Part shown: positions 1-13,100 of the stretch, one piece after another
How the letters are laid out: each line of letters opens with the position of its first letter
How positions within the stretch are numbered: the stretch's first letter is position 1
Assembly (NCBI GenBank): GCA_016025055.1
Contig: CP065590.1
Location: 4,836,001 to 4,900,000 of the forward strand
From: Chryseobacterium indologenes
GTDB taxonomy: Bacteria > Bacteroidota > Bacteroidia > Flavobacteriales > Weeksellaceae
Reading direction: 5' to 3'
DNA: 64,000 nucleotides
Notes under the pieces: model-generated
What the model was told of the DNA's origin: nothing
Seen by the model: the letters and a program-made list of their open reading frames with translations, nothing else
Database searches by the model: none
Made by a program: the position numbers and the translations under genes

Positions 1-196
1 CGAAGGAATACACATTACTGTAGGAATTAAAGTCCAATCAGTTCAAGACCTGATCTAACCAGGGCATACTTCCCCCTAGCTTTTAATACTCCCTATTGTA
101 TCCTCCCTGAAAAAGGAGGCAGGAAATTATTATTTCATAACCGGAGAAATCACAGTAATACACCCGTTCAATTTTAAACTTAAATATGATACTAGA

Positions 197-3148
197 ATGA
201 GAAGAAAACAATGTAAAATCGGTGTATTGGCCCTGCTCTTATTGGCAGAATATGGCTTTGCACAAACTAAAGACAGCCTTTCCAAAGAAAATGCCATTAA
301 AGAAGTGGTTGTAGTAGCTTTCGGAAAGCAAAAAAAGAAGAAATCACCGGATCTGTGCAATCTTTAAAAGCCAAAGACCTTTCTAATCTCCAAAACGGAA
401 ATATCCTTCAGGGAATCGGAGGTAAAGTAGCAGGAGTACAGGTTATTTCTTCCGGTCAGCCCGGCTCCCAACCCACCATCAGAATGAGAGGAATCGGTTC
501 TATTAATGCATCCAGTGATCCGTTAATTGTCCTGGATGGTATTCCTTACAGCGGAAACCTTAACAGTATTGCAGCCTCTGATATTGAAAGTATATCCTTT
601 CTTGAAGATGCTTCCTCCAATGCCCTATATGGTTCCCGGGGAGCCAACGGTGTCATTATTGTGAATACAAAAAGGGGTAAAAATAAAGGACTTGGCATTG
701 AGGCTGATGTAAGAACGGGAGTTAATTTCAGATCCATTCAGGATTATCCGGTGTATACTTCACCACAGGATTATTATACTGCTTTTTATAACAGGGCAAG
801 GATTGGTGAAGTGGCAAGGCTAAAGCAACCGGGAGCTGTTCCTTCAGGTCCTACTCCACATGATGTAGGGTTGACTGCATTGAACAGACTTGGATATAAT
901 GTTTATAATGTACCTTTTGCCCAACTGATCAGACAGGATGGTTCTTTTAATCCCGATGCCCGGTTATTATATCAGGACGACTGGAAAAAACTTCTTTTCA
1001 AGCCGGCTTTAAGAAGAGAGGCGACCGTTGGAATTAATGCCAACGGCGATCAGGTAAAATCATATACCTCTTTACATTATCTGGATGACAAAGGATACCT
1101 TATCTCCTCAGGATTTGAAAGATTCGGAATACGATCCAATATAGATTACTCCATTACTTCAAAATTAAAATTGACCAGTGCCCTTTCCTATACCTACAGC
1201 AAACAGGATTTTGGTGAAACGGGCGGGTTTTCAAATCCTTTCCAGTTTGCAAGAAATATTTCACCTTTTTATCCTGTTTTCTTGAGAGACGACAATTATC
1301 AGAGATTATATGACAGCTATGGAAATCCTTTGTATGATTACGGAGACGGAAGCGGTCCTAACGGTGCGACAAGATCCTATGCCGTTTTCGAAAATCCGGT
1401 AGGTAACCTTCAAAAAGATAAATCACAAACCACAAGCAATATCACCAATATCAACCTGGGGCTAAATTATGAAATCATTAAAGGTTTGGATTTCACCTAC
1501 AACTTCGGGGCCTATCTTGAAAATGTAAGAAATCTTCAGTTCGGAAACACAGAAGGAGGAACTTCTTCATCCGTAGGCGGTACCCTTACCAAAGGATCAC
1601 AGTTCAGATACACACTGAATCATCAGCAATTGCTGAGTTACCAGAAAAAAGTGGATAAGCACAACTTCAACATTTTGATTGGTCATGAATTAAACAAAAT
1701 CAAAAATGAAGGAATGTCAGGAAACAAACAGCAGCTTTTATTGCCAAACTCTCTGTCTTTTGACAATGCGGTAAAAATAACAGATCTTTCTGGGAATGGC
1801 TACGAGTATGCTGTAGAAGGTTATTTCTCAAGATTGCTTTACAATTATGATGGTAAATATTTTTTTAATGCCAATGTAAGACGCGACGGTTCTTCCGTTT
1901 TCGCTCCGGAAAGCAGATGGGGTACTTTCTACGGATTGGGGGCCGCATGGAATGTTGCCAAAGAAGATTTCCTGAAAGACAATTCCGTGGTGAATGCCCT
2001 GAAATTAAAGGTCTCCTACGGTCAGCAGGGAAATGACAATATCTTGCTCGATGCCTCCACAAGAGATTATTATGCGTACCAGGACATCTACGGAATTAAT
2101 AATTTCGGTGATGATAAAGCGGTTGTATCACCTAAAAAAATAGGCAACAGAGATCTTAAATGGGAAACTTCAAAAACCTGAACGCAGGGTTTGAGGCTTC
2201 ATTTTTCCAAAACAGACTTACTCTGAATGCGGATTATTTTGAGCGAAAAGTATCGGATATGATTTATGCTCTTCCTCTGGCTCCATCCAATGTGGGTTCT
2301 TATGTAAAGTATGGCAACATCGGGGACATGATCAATCGGGGAGTACAGATAAATGCCAATGTAGATATCCTTAAAAAGAGGATATACAATGGAATATATA
2401 TGCCAACGCTACACATTATAAAAATACCATTACAAAACTTCCGGCAGAACAGAGAGGAACGGGACTGGTTTCAGGCTTGTTTATTTTGACAGAAGGCGGA
2501 GACCGATATACGTATTACCTTAAAGAGTTTGCAGGAGTAAATCCGGAAAACGGAGATGCTTTATGGTATCGCACTTCCATTAATCCAACGACGCAAAAGG
2601 AAGAAAAAACCATTACCAACAATTATAAAGAAGCAACCGATTACAATACCGGAAAATCAGCTATTCCCAAAGTATATGGAGGATTCGGAACTGATATCAC
2701 TTATAAAAGGCTGAATTTATCTGTAAACTTCGCCTACCAGTTTGGAGGGTATGGATATGATGACATCTACAGAAGTTTATTCCACTCAGATACGTATGGT
2801 TCAAATTACTCCACAGATCTGGATAAAACATGGGCCCCGGAGAACCCGAATGCTTCATTACCGCGAGTAGACCTGACTTCCACCAATCAAAATGGAAATT
2901 CAACACTTTACCTGATCAAGTCAGATTATATCAGTCTTCAGGATGTGACCCTTTCCTACCAGCTACCGGAAGGTTTTGCCCAGCAGGCAGGTTTATCAGG
3001 TCTAAAGGTCTATTTGACAGGAAACAACCTGTATCTATGGTCGAAGAGAAAAGGATATGACCCGAGAGCTTCCCTAACCGGAGTTTCCGATTCATACAGA
3101 TATTCTCTGTTGTCAAGTGTCTCTTTAGGTTTTAAACTAACTTTTTAA
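197..3148 (+). CDS. SusC-like TonB-dependent outer-membrane receptor (three frameshifts)
   Basis: Outer-membrane beta-barrel receptor that would import an oligomeric nutrient with the SusD-like lipoprotein encoded 9 bases downstream. The ATG at 197 gives a signal peptide ending near FAQ, then a VVVVAFG TonB-box-like stretch, a plug domain (SGQPGSQPTIRMRGIGS, then GSRGANGVIIV) and a long barrel ending in LGFKLTF. Corrected length is about 984 residues. It lacks the N-terminal carboxypeptidase-regulatory-like domain common in SusC proteins. The frame is broken three times by one-base losses: in the A-run at 331-337, near 2171-2175, and at 2388-2391. All three flanks read on as the same protein. 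Family call is firm; substrate unknown. Confidence 0.9.
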
Positions 3149-3156
3149 AAGAATTT

Positions 3157-4616
3157 ATGAAAACAATAAAATACTTTATCGCAACCATAGCTATTGGCCT
3201 TAGCACAAGCTGCGCCAATGATCTCAATACTTTACCTGACGGTGATATTTCCGGAGAACAGCTCAACACCGACAAATCGAGCCCTGAAAAAATTCTGGGC
3301 GGAATCTATCTCGACCTTCGAAGCAACGGAGCCGGGGGAACCACCTCACATTCCGACTTCGGAATCATGGCCATGAAGGCCGGAGCAGATCTGATGTCTA
3401 ATGATGTGATACAATCTACCAACCAGCACTTGGGAATGTTTTATAATTATGAAGCTACCAACGCCAGTAATATAGCTTCAGAAATTGTATGGACCACTTT
3501 TTACGCAAGAATATTTGTCATCAATAAACTTCTCGACGAATTAAAAAATGATACCAGTACCAAAAACAGAGCAATTAAAGGCCAACTGCTTGCCCTGAGG
3601 GCCTACTCTTATTTCTACCTTGTCCGATTCTATGCTAACGATTATAAAGGACATGAATCAAATCCCGGATTACCCCTTGTACTCACAACCAGCAATCCTA
3701 ACCAGGGACTTCCAAGATCAACAGTGGCAGAAGTGTACGGACAGATAACGAAAGATATTGAAGAATCTATTCTACTTCTCGACAGTTTTGCCCGCCCTAC
3801 CAGAGCTCAGATTGACCAGAGAACAGCCAAAGCAATTGCAGCTGAGGTATATCTGCAAACGGGAAATTACGTAAAAGCAGGTCAGTATGCAGCAGAAAGT
3901 AAAGACGGTGTCGCTTTAATGACTGAAAACGAATATACAACGACCGGATTTTCCAATATTAATAATCCTGAAGTTATCTGGGGATTCCATAATACGATAT
4001 CCACGATGAGTATCGGAAATTACTATGCCTCGTTCTTCTCGATGTTCGACAATACCAATGAAGGATATGCCGGTGCAGCTCAAATCCGTAAGTTAATCGA
4101 TAAACGTTTGTACGAAGCCATCCCGGAAACAGATTACCGTAAAAAAGTTTTTAATGGCAGCCAAAATGCTCAATATACCTTTAATGGAAAGACCAAAAAC
4201 TATCCTCCTTATGTAAGCTGGAAGTTTAAAGATCCGAGCCTCTTTGAGGGAGATTATATTTACATCAGAGCGTCTTCTCTGTATTATATAGAAGCAGAAG
4301 CATTGGCCAGACAGGGAAGGGAAGCCGAAGCAAGACAGGTATTATTCAATATTGCGTCAAAAAGAGATACGGGATATATCCTTTCTTCCAAATCCGGAAA
4401 TGACCTGATCAATGAGATTATCCTTCAGAAAAGAATAGAACTTTGGGGGAAGGCTATGCATGGTTTGATATGAAAAGGCTCAACGTCCCTTTGGAAAGAG
4501 TGTATACCGGTACAAATCATACTTTCGGCAGATTTAATCTAACGCCTGATAAATTTAAATTTCAAATCCCAAATAAAGAAATCAATAATAACCCTCAAAT
4601 CAAACAGAATGACTAG
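3157..4616 (+). CDS. SusD/RagB-like outer-membrane lipoprotein (one frameshift)
   Basis: Surface nutrient-binding lipoprotein that caps the preceding SusC-like barrel. A lipoprotein signal peptide ends in the lipobox LSTSC near residue 19. The body carries SusD features: an early DGDIS region, a helical TPR-like middle (RAYSYFYLVRFYANDY) and a C-terminal YYIEAEALARQG segment. The frame breaks at a G-run (4445-4449, five G where six are needed). Restoring it continues with a Trp/Phe-rich stretch typical of SusD C-termini and stops at 4616, giving about 486 residues. No glycosidase or protease gene lies next to the pair, so the substrate cannot be guessed. Confidence 0.9.
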
Positions 4617-4665
4617 ATAAGCCTTCGCTGAAAAGCCTTTACAATTTTTTAATATATTCTATGTA

Positions 4666-4699
4666 AGACATCATTTTATTTTAAATGGTGTCTTTTTTT
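4666..4699 (+). terminator. Rho-independent terminator after susD
   Basis: Inverted repeat AGACATCATTT / AAATGGTGTCT with a short loop, followed by a run of seven T. It lies 50 bases after the SusD-like stop and would end the SusCD transcript. Confidence 0.75.
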
Positions 4700-4855
4700 C
4701 ATAACGGTAGAAACAGATTGATAAAGTTGTTTTGAGCCTGGGATACTCAAGTCATTATTCTCCTCAGTTTTTATTATCATGAATACCAAGTAAAAATTTC
4801 ACACAGACTTTATGAGTAAAATTGATAGGTGTATAGGATCTCTTATTAAAGGATA

Positions 4856-6120
4856 TTAATCAAACTTAATAAACATCTGATCAAAATTCAACGTCATCGT
4901 ATGAAACTGTCGGATCACATCCTGTCCGATATTTCCGTAAACCGTTTCTTTATTAATCTTATTTTTTAGTACGCTAATGTTTTTAAGACTAATCGATTGA
5001 TCAAGAATATGAAAAGTATGATTAATCTTAAACCCATCATACTCAATTTTACCTCCGGCACCTCCCATTGCTATCTTGGTAGCCTTATACCGGTTGTCAA
5101 TTTCTTCTTTATACTCCCTATAAAACGGTTCATATAAAATCGTATGATCAGCTCCTGTATCCAACTTATAATGTTTGCCATCTACAAAAATAAGTGGAGT
5201 TAACCCATCAATGGCCATATTAGAAAGAGCAGGTATCTTAGTCTCTTTTTCAGGAACAATAAAAAAGTCATCCTGGGTTAATTGCATTTCCTTTAATGCT
5301 GCAATAACGGGAAATCCCAAAATCCCATTAATCTGATAATTGATTTGTGGAAAACTCAATGCATTGTCTGCAAATACCAAAAAAATGGCATTTTCAATGA
5401 CTGTATTCCCTAGTACTATTTTTTTACAAACTGCAAGATCGGCTTTAGCTGAAATACCGGTAATTGCATCCACATCAATATCTGCCGGGATCATCTTCAT
5501 ACCTAAACGTTTCGCTACCGATGCAGAGACGGTAGAAATATTAGCTCCGGTATCAAAAATAAAATTCATGGTCTCCTCTCCCACTCTTACCTTTAGATTC
5601 TTTAAACCAGCTGCGTCCTTTTCCATTTTTAACCTGGTTTCACCGTTCAATGTCAATTTTTGTTGAGGTTCATTTTCAAGGGCTGTCCAGATTCTAAGAT
5701 TATTTTTCAAATCTTTTATCTCGTCCCCGGTTAACAAATGACTGAATTGTTTAAGAACTGCAACCAATGCATTTTTTGCGCCTGCATAGTCATGTTGTTT
5801 CATACAGTTATCCTCCCATATACGGCCTATGGCAAGCATCAGTGAATCCGAAAGCGGTGTTTTCGACTTTTCCAGCTGGCTGATTTTCTGATTAGACTTT
5901 TCTGGTTTGTTAAATGCATTATCAAGTATTGCTTCTGTAAAGTATTGATATTCTACACTTAATACCCTTTTATTGTCGGCAAAAAGATCCCGCGCTTTGA
6001 AAAAATTCTTTTCTTAATTTCTTTATAAATATTTTCAAATGTGTTATGAGGCATCTGGCTGAAACAGTAAGTAGATAATACTACCGCAGTAGAGACCAGC
6101 AATTTCTTGATCACTTTCAT
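4856..6120 (-). CDS. Secreted retropepsin-like aspartyl protease family protein (one frameshift)
   Basis: Predicted exported protein with two aspartic-protease half-domains. The first carries FDTGANISTVSA and the second KLDTGADHTILYE, so both lobes keep a D-T-G motif, as in a single-chain pseudodimeric retropepsin. The true start is the ATG at 6120, giving MKVIKKLLVS and a signal peptide ending CFSQ. The frame is lost at an A-run on the plus strand (6000-6005, one base short), which separates the signal peptide from the body. Corrected length is about 421 residues, with a helical N-terminal third (cleavage or substrate region unknown). Monocistronic, convergent with susD. Family assignment good; activity untested. 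Confidence 0.75.
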
Positions 6121-6908
6121 ACTGTAAAAGATTTTATACATAAAAATTTTTTGTTTTAATAGGCATTGTTTCAGAGGAAAAATATTATCAGTTTTTGTAT
6201 TACTATTCCGAATTTTGGATAACAGGACTGCTAAATTATTACATACGACAATACAATGATATAAATTACAGTAAACATTTACGTAATAGTCAAATAAATA
6301 ATTCCACTTTTATTCTTATCAAAAAAAAGATAAATACTGGTTCAGATTTCAAAATATCTCTAATAATGAAAAAAAATCTTATCAGATCGGCGATATCTGT
6401 TTTTTTAACATTTCAGAACCATATGATGTTATCTATCAAAAGAATATAAATTTCAACCATAAACTAAAAATGTGAAATACTTTACTTAACTCACTTTTTT
6501 CAAAAATAAAACAACCCTTTTTATCAAATCCATAATGTTAATTTTTCCCAATTTTTTGTCTTAAATTCCATATTATTTTTTTGTAATATTAAGAAAAACA
6601 AATCTCCTAATATTGAAATATTATATATTTTATCACTACCTTTGCTTAATATCATGCTAATTATAATCATTTTTTTTACAATTATAAAGACCATAAAAGC
6701 CTGTTTAATAAGGATAAATAAATAATTAACATGCTTTAATATGATTTAAATAATTTTATTTTAAATATTGAAAATTAGTTGAAAAATTACACTTATAATC
6801 AATAACAAAGTATAAATTTTACAAATAATAACAAATAAAAACAGATTATAAATATGCATATTGTGTTTTATTTATAAAATTACATGATCATTCCAATACC
6901 GATTTACT
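6121..6908. other. AT-rich intergenic stretch, no convincing gene
   Basis: About 790 bases of very AT-rich DNA between the divergent protease gene and the lipid-synthase operon. An 84-codon open frame at 6195-6449 has no start context or family resemblance and is probably chance. The stretch probably holds the promoters of both flanking transcripts. I see no clear TAnnTTTG element that I would defend. Confidence 0.5.
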
Positions 6909-7058
6909 ATGAAAAATATGATTATTGTGAGGCTAAAGCCTTTTGAAAAGCCAGGCATAACCCTTGAATCCATTAACACATTAGAAGGGAAAACATTATT
7001 AGAGATTAATCAATCAAATAGGATTTTTTTTGACAATGTCATAAAAGTACATTTTTAA
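6909..7058 (+). CDS. Small ORF resembling the N-terminus of the downstream synthase
   Basis: A 49-codon frame starting MKNMIIVRLKPFEKPGITLE. It aligns with the first residues of the synthase that starts at 7152 (NLTIIGLTPFEKPDVNLILK), sharing N, I, L, the block PFEKP and a following L. DNA similarity is visible too (ccttttgaaaa in both). It could be a remnant of a duplicated start, a leader peptide, or chance. No family recognised. Confidence 0.3.
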   Translation: MKNMIIVRLKPFEKPGITLESINTLEGKTLLEINQSNRIFFDNVIKVHF

Positions 7059-7151
7059 TCTTTTCACATAAAAAAACTATGCTCTTATGCCGATGAATCT
7101 GAGCAGCTTATTATAATTTTTTTGCTATCACTTCAATTAATTATTGACGCC

Positions 7152-10100
7152 ATGAGAAACTTGACTATTATCGGATTAACCCCTTTTGAAAAACCGGACG
7201 TTAACCTAATTCTAAAATTACATCAGGCAGGTGCTTTTCCCGTACTAAGCTTAGGAAAAGACACAGCAACTGCCCAGCAAGCACTGAATCAACTCAACCA
7301 CATAGATATCCCTTCATATGGTATCCACTTCACAACCAAACAACAGGATACTCTTCAGATCCCGGGCAAAGTAAGCCTTGCCATTGTTCCGTATGGAAGT
7401 TCAGTAAATTTTTCTCCTGAAATTTCTGTGATCTATCAGGTAACCAACCTGGAAGAGGCCCTTCTGGCTCAACAATACGGAGCGAAAGGAATCATCATCA
7501 AAGGGAATGAAGCCGCCGGGCTGGTGGGTTACGAATCTACATTCATCCTTTTCCAGCGTATTATCCAGGAGGTACAGGATATACCGGTATGGGTACAGGG
7601 AGGAATAGGACTTCATACCGCTGCTGCCGTGAAGTCACTCGGCGCTGCAGGTGTTATTTTAGATAGTCAGCTAGCCTTATTCCCGGAATGCTCTGTTCCT
7701 CAGGATGTCAAAGAAGTATGCTCAAAATTAAATGGTACGGAAACTAAAATCATAGCCAATCACAGGGTATTGGTAAGGCCCAACTCACCGGCAATTTCCG
7801 ATCATATCACCTCAGAAGAACTTACCGCATACTTCAAAGATCTGGATATCAGCAGCAGTTACATCCCAATGGGACAAGACATTTCTCTTGCGACAGATCT
7901 TTATGAAGATTTCAAAACATTGAAAAAACTGGTTTTTGCATTGAAAGAAGCCATGTACGGCCACTTGAAACAAGCAAAAGCCCTTCATGTTATCGATAAA
8001 AACAACATTATCGCCCAGGAACTCGGACTTCGCTACCCTATCGCTCAGGGACCGATGACTCGCGTAAGCGATGTGCCGGCATTTGCCAATGCCGTAGCAG
8101 AAGCCGGAGCTTTACCTTTTGTGGCTTTATCTTTATTAAAAGGTGAATCGGCAAAATCTCTGGTGATGGAAACCAAGAAGCTTGCAGGTGAAAAAACCTG
8201 GGGTGTAGGTATTTTAGGATTTGCCCCACAGGAATTAAGAGAAGAACAGACTTCCTATATATTAGAAGCCAAACCTCCTGTTGTCCTGATTGCCGGCGGA
8301 AGACCAGCACAGGCAAAAGTGTTTGAAAAAGCAGGAATAAAATCATTCCTTCACGTTCCATCTCCTGCTCTACTGGATATTTTCCTGAAAGAAGGAGCTA
8401 AAAATTTCATCTTTGAAGGACGTGAATGCGGCGGCCACGTAGGTCCGCTGTCAAGCACCGTTCTTTGGGAAAAACAAATTGAGCGTATCTTAAAAGAAGA
8501 TCACCCTGAGACTATCAGTATATTCTTTGCAGGAGGAATCCATGATGCTTTTTCAACCGCATTTGTTTCGATCATGACTGCTCCTTTAGCTGCCAGAGGT
8601 GTGAAAATCGGAGTATTGATGGGTACAGCTTACCTTTATACTCATGAAGCTGTAGAAACCGGAGCTATCCAGCAGGAATTCCAGCTACAGGCAATGCAGG
8701 CAAAAGACACCGTATTACTGGAAACAGCACCGGGACACGAAACCCGTTGCCTGAATACAGCCTTTGCCGATCATTTTAACACAGAAAAGGCAAAATTACT
8801 GGCTGCCGGAACGGACAAGAAAGTCGTTTGGGAACAACTTGAAAAACTCAACGTAGGACGTCTTCGTATCGCAGCCAAAGGAATAGAACGCCAAGGTGAT
8901 ACATTGGTTAATATCCCTAAAGAAGAACAACTTGATCTGGGCATGTATATGATCGGACAGGTGGCAACCATGCATAATAAAGTTATTTCTCTTGAACAAC
9001 TTCACCAGACCGTGGTTGACAATTATGAATTCGTTCAGAATGCCGCCCTTCCTGAAGAACCAACTTCCACAGAAAAACCATTGGACATCGCTATTGTTGG
9101 GATGGAATGTATTTTCCCCGGAGCCAAAAACCTTGAAGAATACTGGAGAAATATCATTTTAGGAAAAGACAGCGTGACGGAAGTTCCGGACGAAAGATGG
9201 AATAAAGACCTTTATTACCATCCGGAATCAGACGGACCGGACGTCTCGCACTCCAAATGGGGCGGATTTATTCCAAAAATCGATTTCGATCCACTGACAT
9301 TCGGTATCCCACCACAATCTCTTGCCGCTATTGAGCCGACACAGTTATTAACCTTACTGGTTGCCAAAAGAGCGATGGAAGATGCCGGATACGGTGAAAA
9401 ACATATTAACAGAGACAATATTTCCGTGATCATTGGAGCCGAAGGAGGTAATGACCTTGCCAACAGCTACAGCTTCAGGGGGATATTATAAGCAGGTTTT
9501 CGGAGAACTCCATCCAGAAGTACAGGAAGCTTTCCCTCATACCACCGAGGATTCTTTCCCGGGTATTTTAGCCAATGTAATCGCAGGTAGGATTACGAAC
9601 CGTCTGGACCTTGGCGGACGAAACTTTACCGTAGATGCAGCCTGTGCATCATCGCTTGCAGCCATCGACCTTGCATGTCAGGAACTGGTATTAGGAAAAT
9701 CCGATATGGTTCTTGCCGGAGGAGCAGACTTACACAACGGAATCAACGATTATCTGATGTTCTCCAGTACTCATGCTCTTTCCAGAAAAGGAAGATGTGC
9801 TACCTTCGACAGTGAAGCAGACGGAATTGCTCTTGGAGAAGGAATTGCTATCCTTGTATTAAAAAGATACGAAGACGCAGTACGTGACGGCGACCGTATT
9901 TACTCTGTTATCAAAGGAGTTGGCGGATCAAGTGACGGAAAAGCACTTGGATTGACTGCACCCAGAAAAATTGGCCAGGTAAGAGCTTTAGAGCGTGCTT
10001 ACAGCCAGGCTGGTATCAGTCCTGCAGCAGTAGGACTGGTGGAAGCTCACGGTACAGGAACCGTAGTGGGAGACAAAACTGAATTAAGTGCATTGACGAA

Positions 10101-13100
10101 CCTTTTCAGCCGTTCAGGAGCCCTGCCGGGACAAACCCATTTAGGTTCCGTGAAAACACAGATCGGCCATACAAAATGTGCTGCAGGACTGGCAGGATTA
10201 ATCAAGGCTTCTCTTGCAGTCTATCATGGAGTAAAACCTCCTACCCTTCACCTTCAGCAGCCTAATGCTTATTATAATGCCCAGACCAGTCCATTTGCTT
10301 TCTATGCGGAAAGTGGTTTATGGACAGAAGAAAACAGATATGCCGGAATCAGTGCGTTCGGATTTGGAGGAACAAATTTCCATACCGTTATTGCGAATCA
10401 TCCTAAACAGGACAATTCTATTGCTATGCAATCCTGGCCTTCAGAGCTTTTTGTATTCCGTGGAGATACTTACGAAGAAGCCAAAGGACAGTCGAGCCGG
10501 ATCAAAGCCTTATTGGAAATCAATGATGGGATCGCTTTAAAAGATATCGCTTATAGCTTAAGCATCAATTCAGAAAAGCCAATTCAGTTCAGTATTGTTG
10601 CAGACACCGCTGAAGATCTGATGATGAAGCTTGAGCTGGTATTGTTAGGTATTGAAACCAAGGATACTTTCACCGTTAATAAAAAAGAAGGTAAAGTCGC
10701 TTTCTTATTCCCGGGACAAGGCAGCCAGAGGATCAATATGGCTCGTGATTTATTCGTAGTATTCCCTGCGATGCGCAGCCTTATCGATCAATATCCTGAG
10801 CTTGAAAAAGTAGTATTTCCATCCACTACATTTGATGAAGCGGCTTTAAAACAACAAAAAGAAACTATTAAAGATACGCGCTTGGCACAGCCTCTTTTAG
10901 GAATTGTTGATCTGGCATTGGCCAAATTCCTGGAATCTCTGGAGATTGTTCCGGATATGCTGGCAGGCCACAGCTATGGAGAATTACCGGCTTTATGTTT
11001 TGCAGGAGTATTTGACGAAGAAAAACTGGTGGACTTAAGTATCCAGAGAGCCCATTCTATTCTGAACTCTGTACAAGGCGGAGATCCGGGATCCATGTTA
11101 GCCGCAAGTGCAACTTACGAACGCTTACAACCTATCCTTGCAAAAGCAGAAGGATGTTATCCGGTAAACTTTAATGCTCCTACACAATGTGTGATTGCAG
11201 GAAGTACGGAGGCTATCAACAAACTCTTGGAAGTTCTTAAACAGGAAGGTATTTCAGCTAAAAAACTGGAAGTCGCCTGTGCATTCCACAGCCCGTTACT
11301 GGCAAAATCCAAAGGTTTATATGCCGACGTATTGAAAGATGTTTCTTTTGGTGAAATGCAGATTCCGGTATGGTCGAATACAACCGCAACAGTATATCCG
11401 TCTCAACCGTCTGAAATAAAAGAAAGACTGACCGATCACCTTGTACAGCCCGTAAGATACGTAGAGCAACTTCAGGCTATGTATAATGACGGAGCAAGAA
11501 TATTCATCGAAGTAGGTCCTGGAAAAATCTTAACAGGGTTGACAAAATCTTGCATAGAAAAAGATCATCTGAGTCTTTATGTGGAAGATAACAGCCGTAA
11601 TAAATTTACGCACCTTCTTTGCATGCTAGCCCAATATCTGGGTACAGGTCGTAATTTCAATATCAATAAACTTTTTGAGGGCCGAAATGTTCAGGTGATC
11701 GATATCGCACAGCCTGAATTGTATAAGAAAAGCCCGGCGATATGGCGCGTTAACGGACAAACTGCACATCCGACTACAGGCACACTGCCTTCCAATGGTG
11801 CATTACCTATTTTAAATCCAATCCAAATGAACAGTTTTACCAACCAACAAGCTCCGGCAGCGGAAGGCCAGTCAACGGCTGAACGTATGCTCCAGGAATA
11901 TTTAAATAGTATGAAATTGATGATACAGGCGCAACGTGATGTGATGCTTTCCTTCATGGGACAGAATCCACATGTACAATCTGCTCCTGTATACACTACA
12001 CCGGTAGCTGCTCCTGTACAACAGCAAATGGCAGCCATCCCGGCTCAACAACCTGCCTATCAGCAAGCTCCGTCAGCCGTAGCTCCAGTACAACAGGCTC
12101 CGGTAAGAGATATCAAATCCCTGTTACTGCAGGTAGTAAGTGATAAAACAGGATATCCTCAGGAAATGCTGGGTATGGAAATGGACCTTGAAGCCGATTT
12201 AAGTATCGACTCCATTAAAAGAGTAGAAATCATAGGAACCCTTCGCAGTGAACTGGGAACATTAGCCAACGGTAATGCCAATGAAGATACCGTAATGGAA
12301 CAATTAGCAGGAATCAAAACCCTTAGCGGACTTGTTTCATGGCTTACTGAATTTACCGGAACGCCTGCTTCAGCAACCCCTGAAATAAACGGATCCATAA
12401 CTGAATCTGCTATTTCAAAACCAGAGGCACAAACAGGATTCTCCCTTGAAGATCTTCAAAATGCCATCTTAAATATTGTAAGTGAGAAAACAGGATATCC
12501 TAAAGAGATGTTAGGCTTGGATCTTGATTTGGAGGCAGACTTAAGTATCGACTCGATCAAGCGTATGGAAATCATCGCTGACCTTAAAAATAAAATCGGA
12601 TTCGGAGAAAACCTTGAACAGGCTGATGATATTATGGAAAAACTGGCTGCCATCAAAACCCTTCGCGGATTGGCTGGCTGGATCAGTGAGATGAATGGTG
12701 AAAACAACGAAATCACCAGTGAAGCAAAGGAAGCTAATGCTCCTGAGGGAGCAAATAACGTACTGTCAAGACTCCGTTTTGATATTACGCCTACTGATGC
12801 TTCCTTATTACAAAATACTGAAGTTCTTCAAGGAAAACGTTTTGCTATCACTCAGGATAACAGCAAACAAACCTCAGCGATCAAACGCGAACTGGAAAAA
12901 CACGGGGCTATTGTGGACCTTGTAGATGCTGAAAAAGACCTTTCCGATTTTGACGGATTGATTATGCTCGATATCTTCTCCTCTTCTGATAAACCAAGCA
13001 TCATTGATCATGTTGATTTGATTAAAAAGCTTGATTTTGATAGAGCAAAATGGGTTTACCTTATTTCTGATGTTCCTGCTCATCTTCAGGAGATCAATGA

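Noticed and set aside
197..3148. Split SusC-like gene as a true pseudogene
   Set aside because: All breaks are one-base changes with intact sense on both sides, and even lpd shows the same fault elsewhere in the window.
6195..6449. 84-codon frame as a gene
   Set aside because: Very AT-rich, low-complexity residues and no family resemblance or good start signal.
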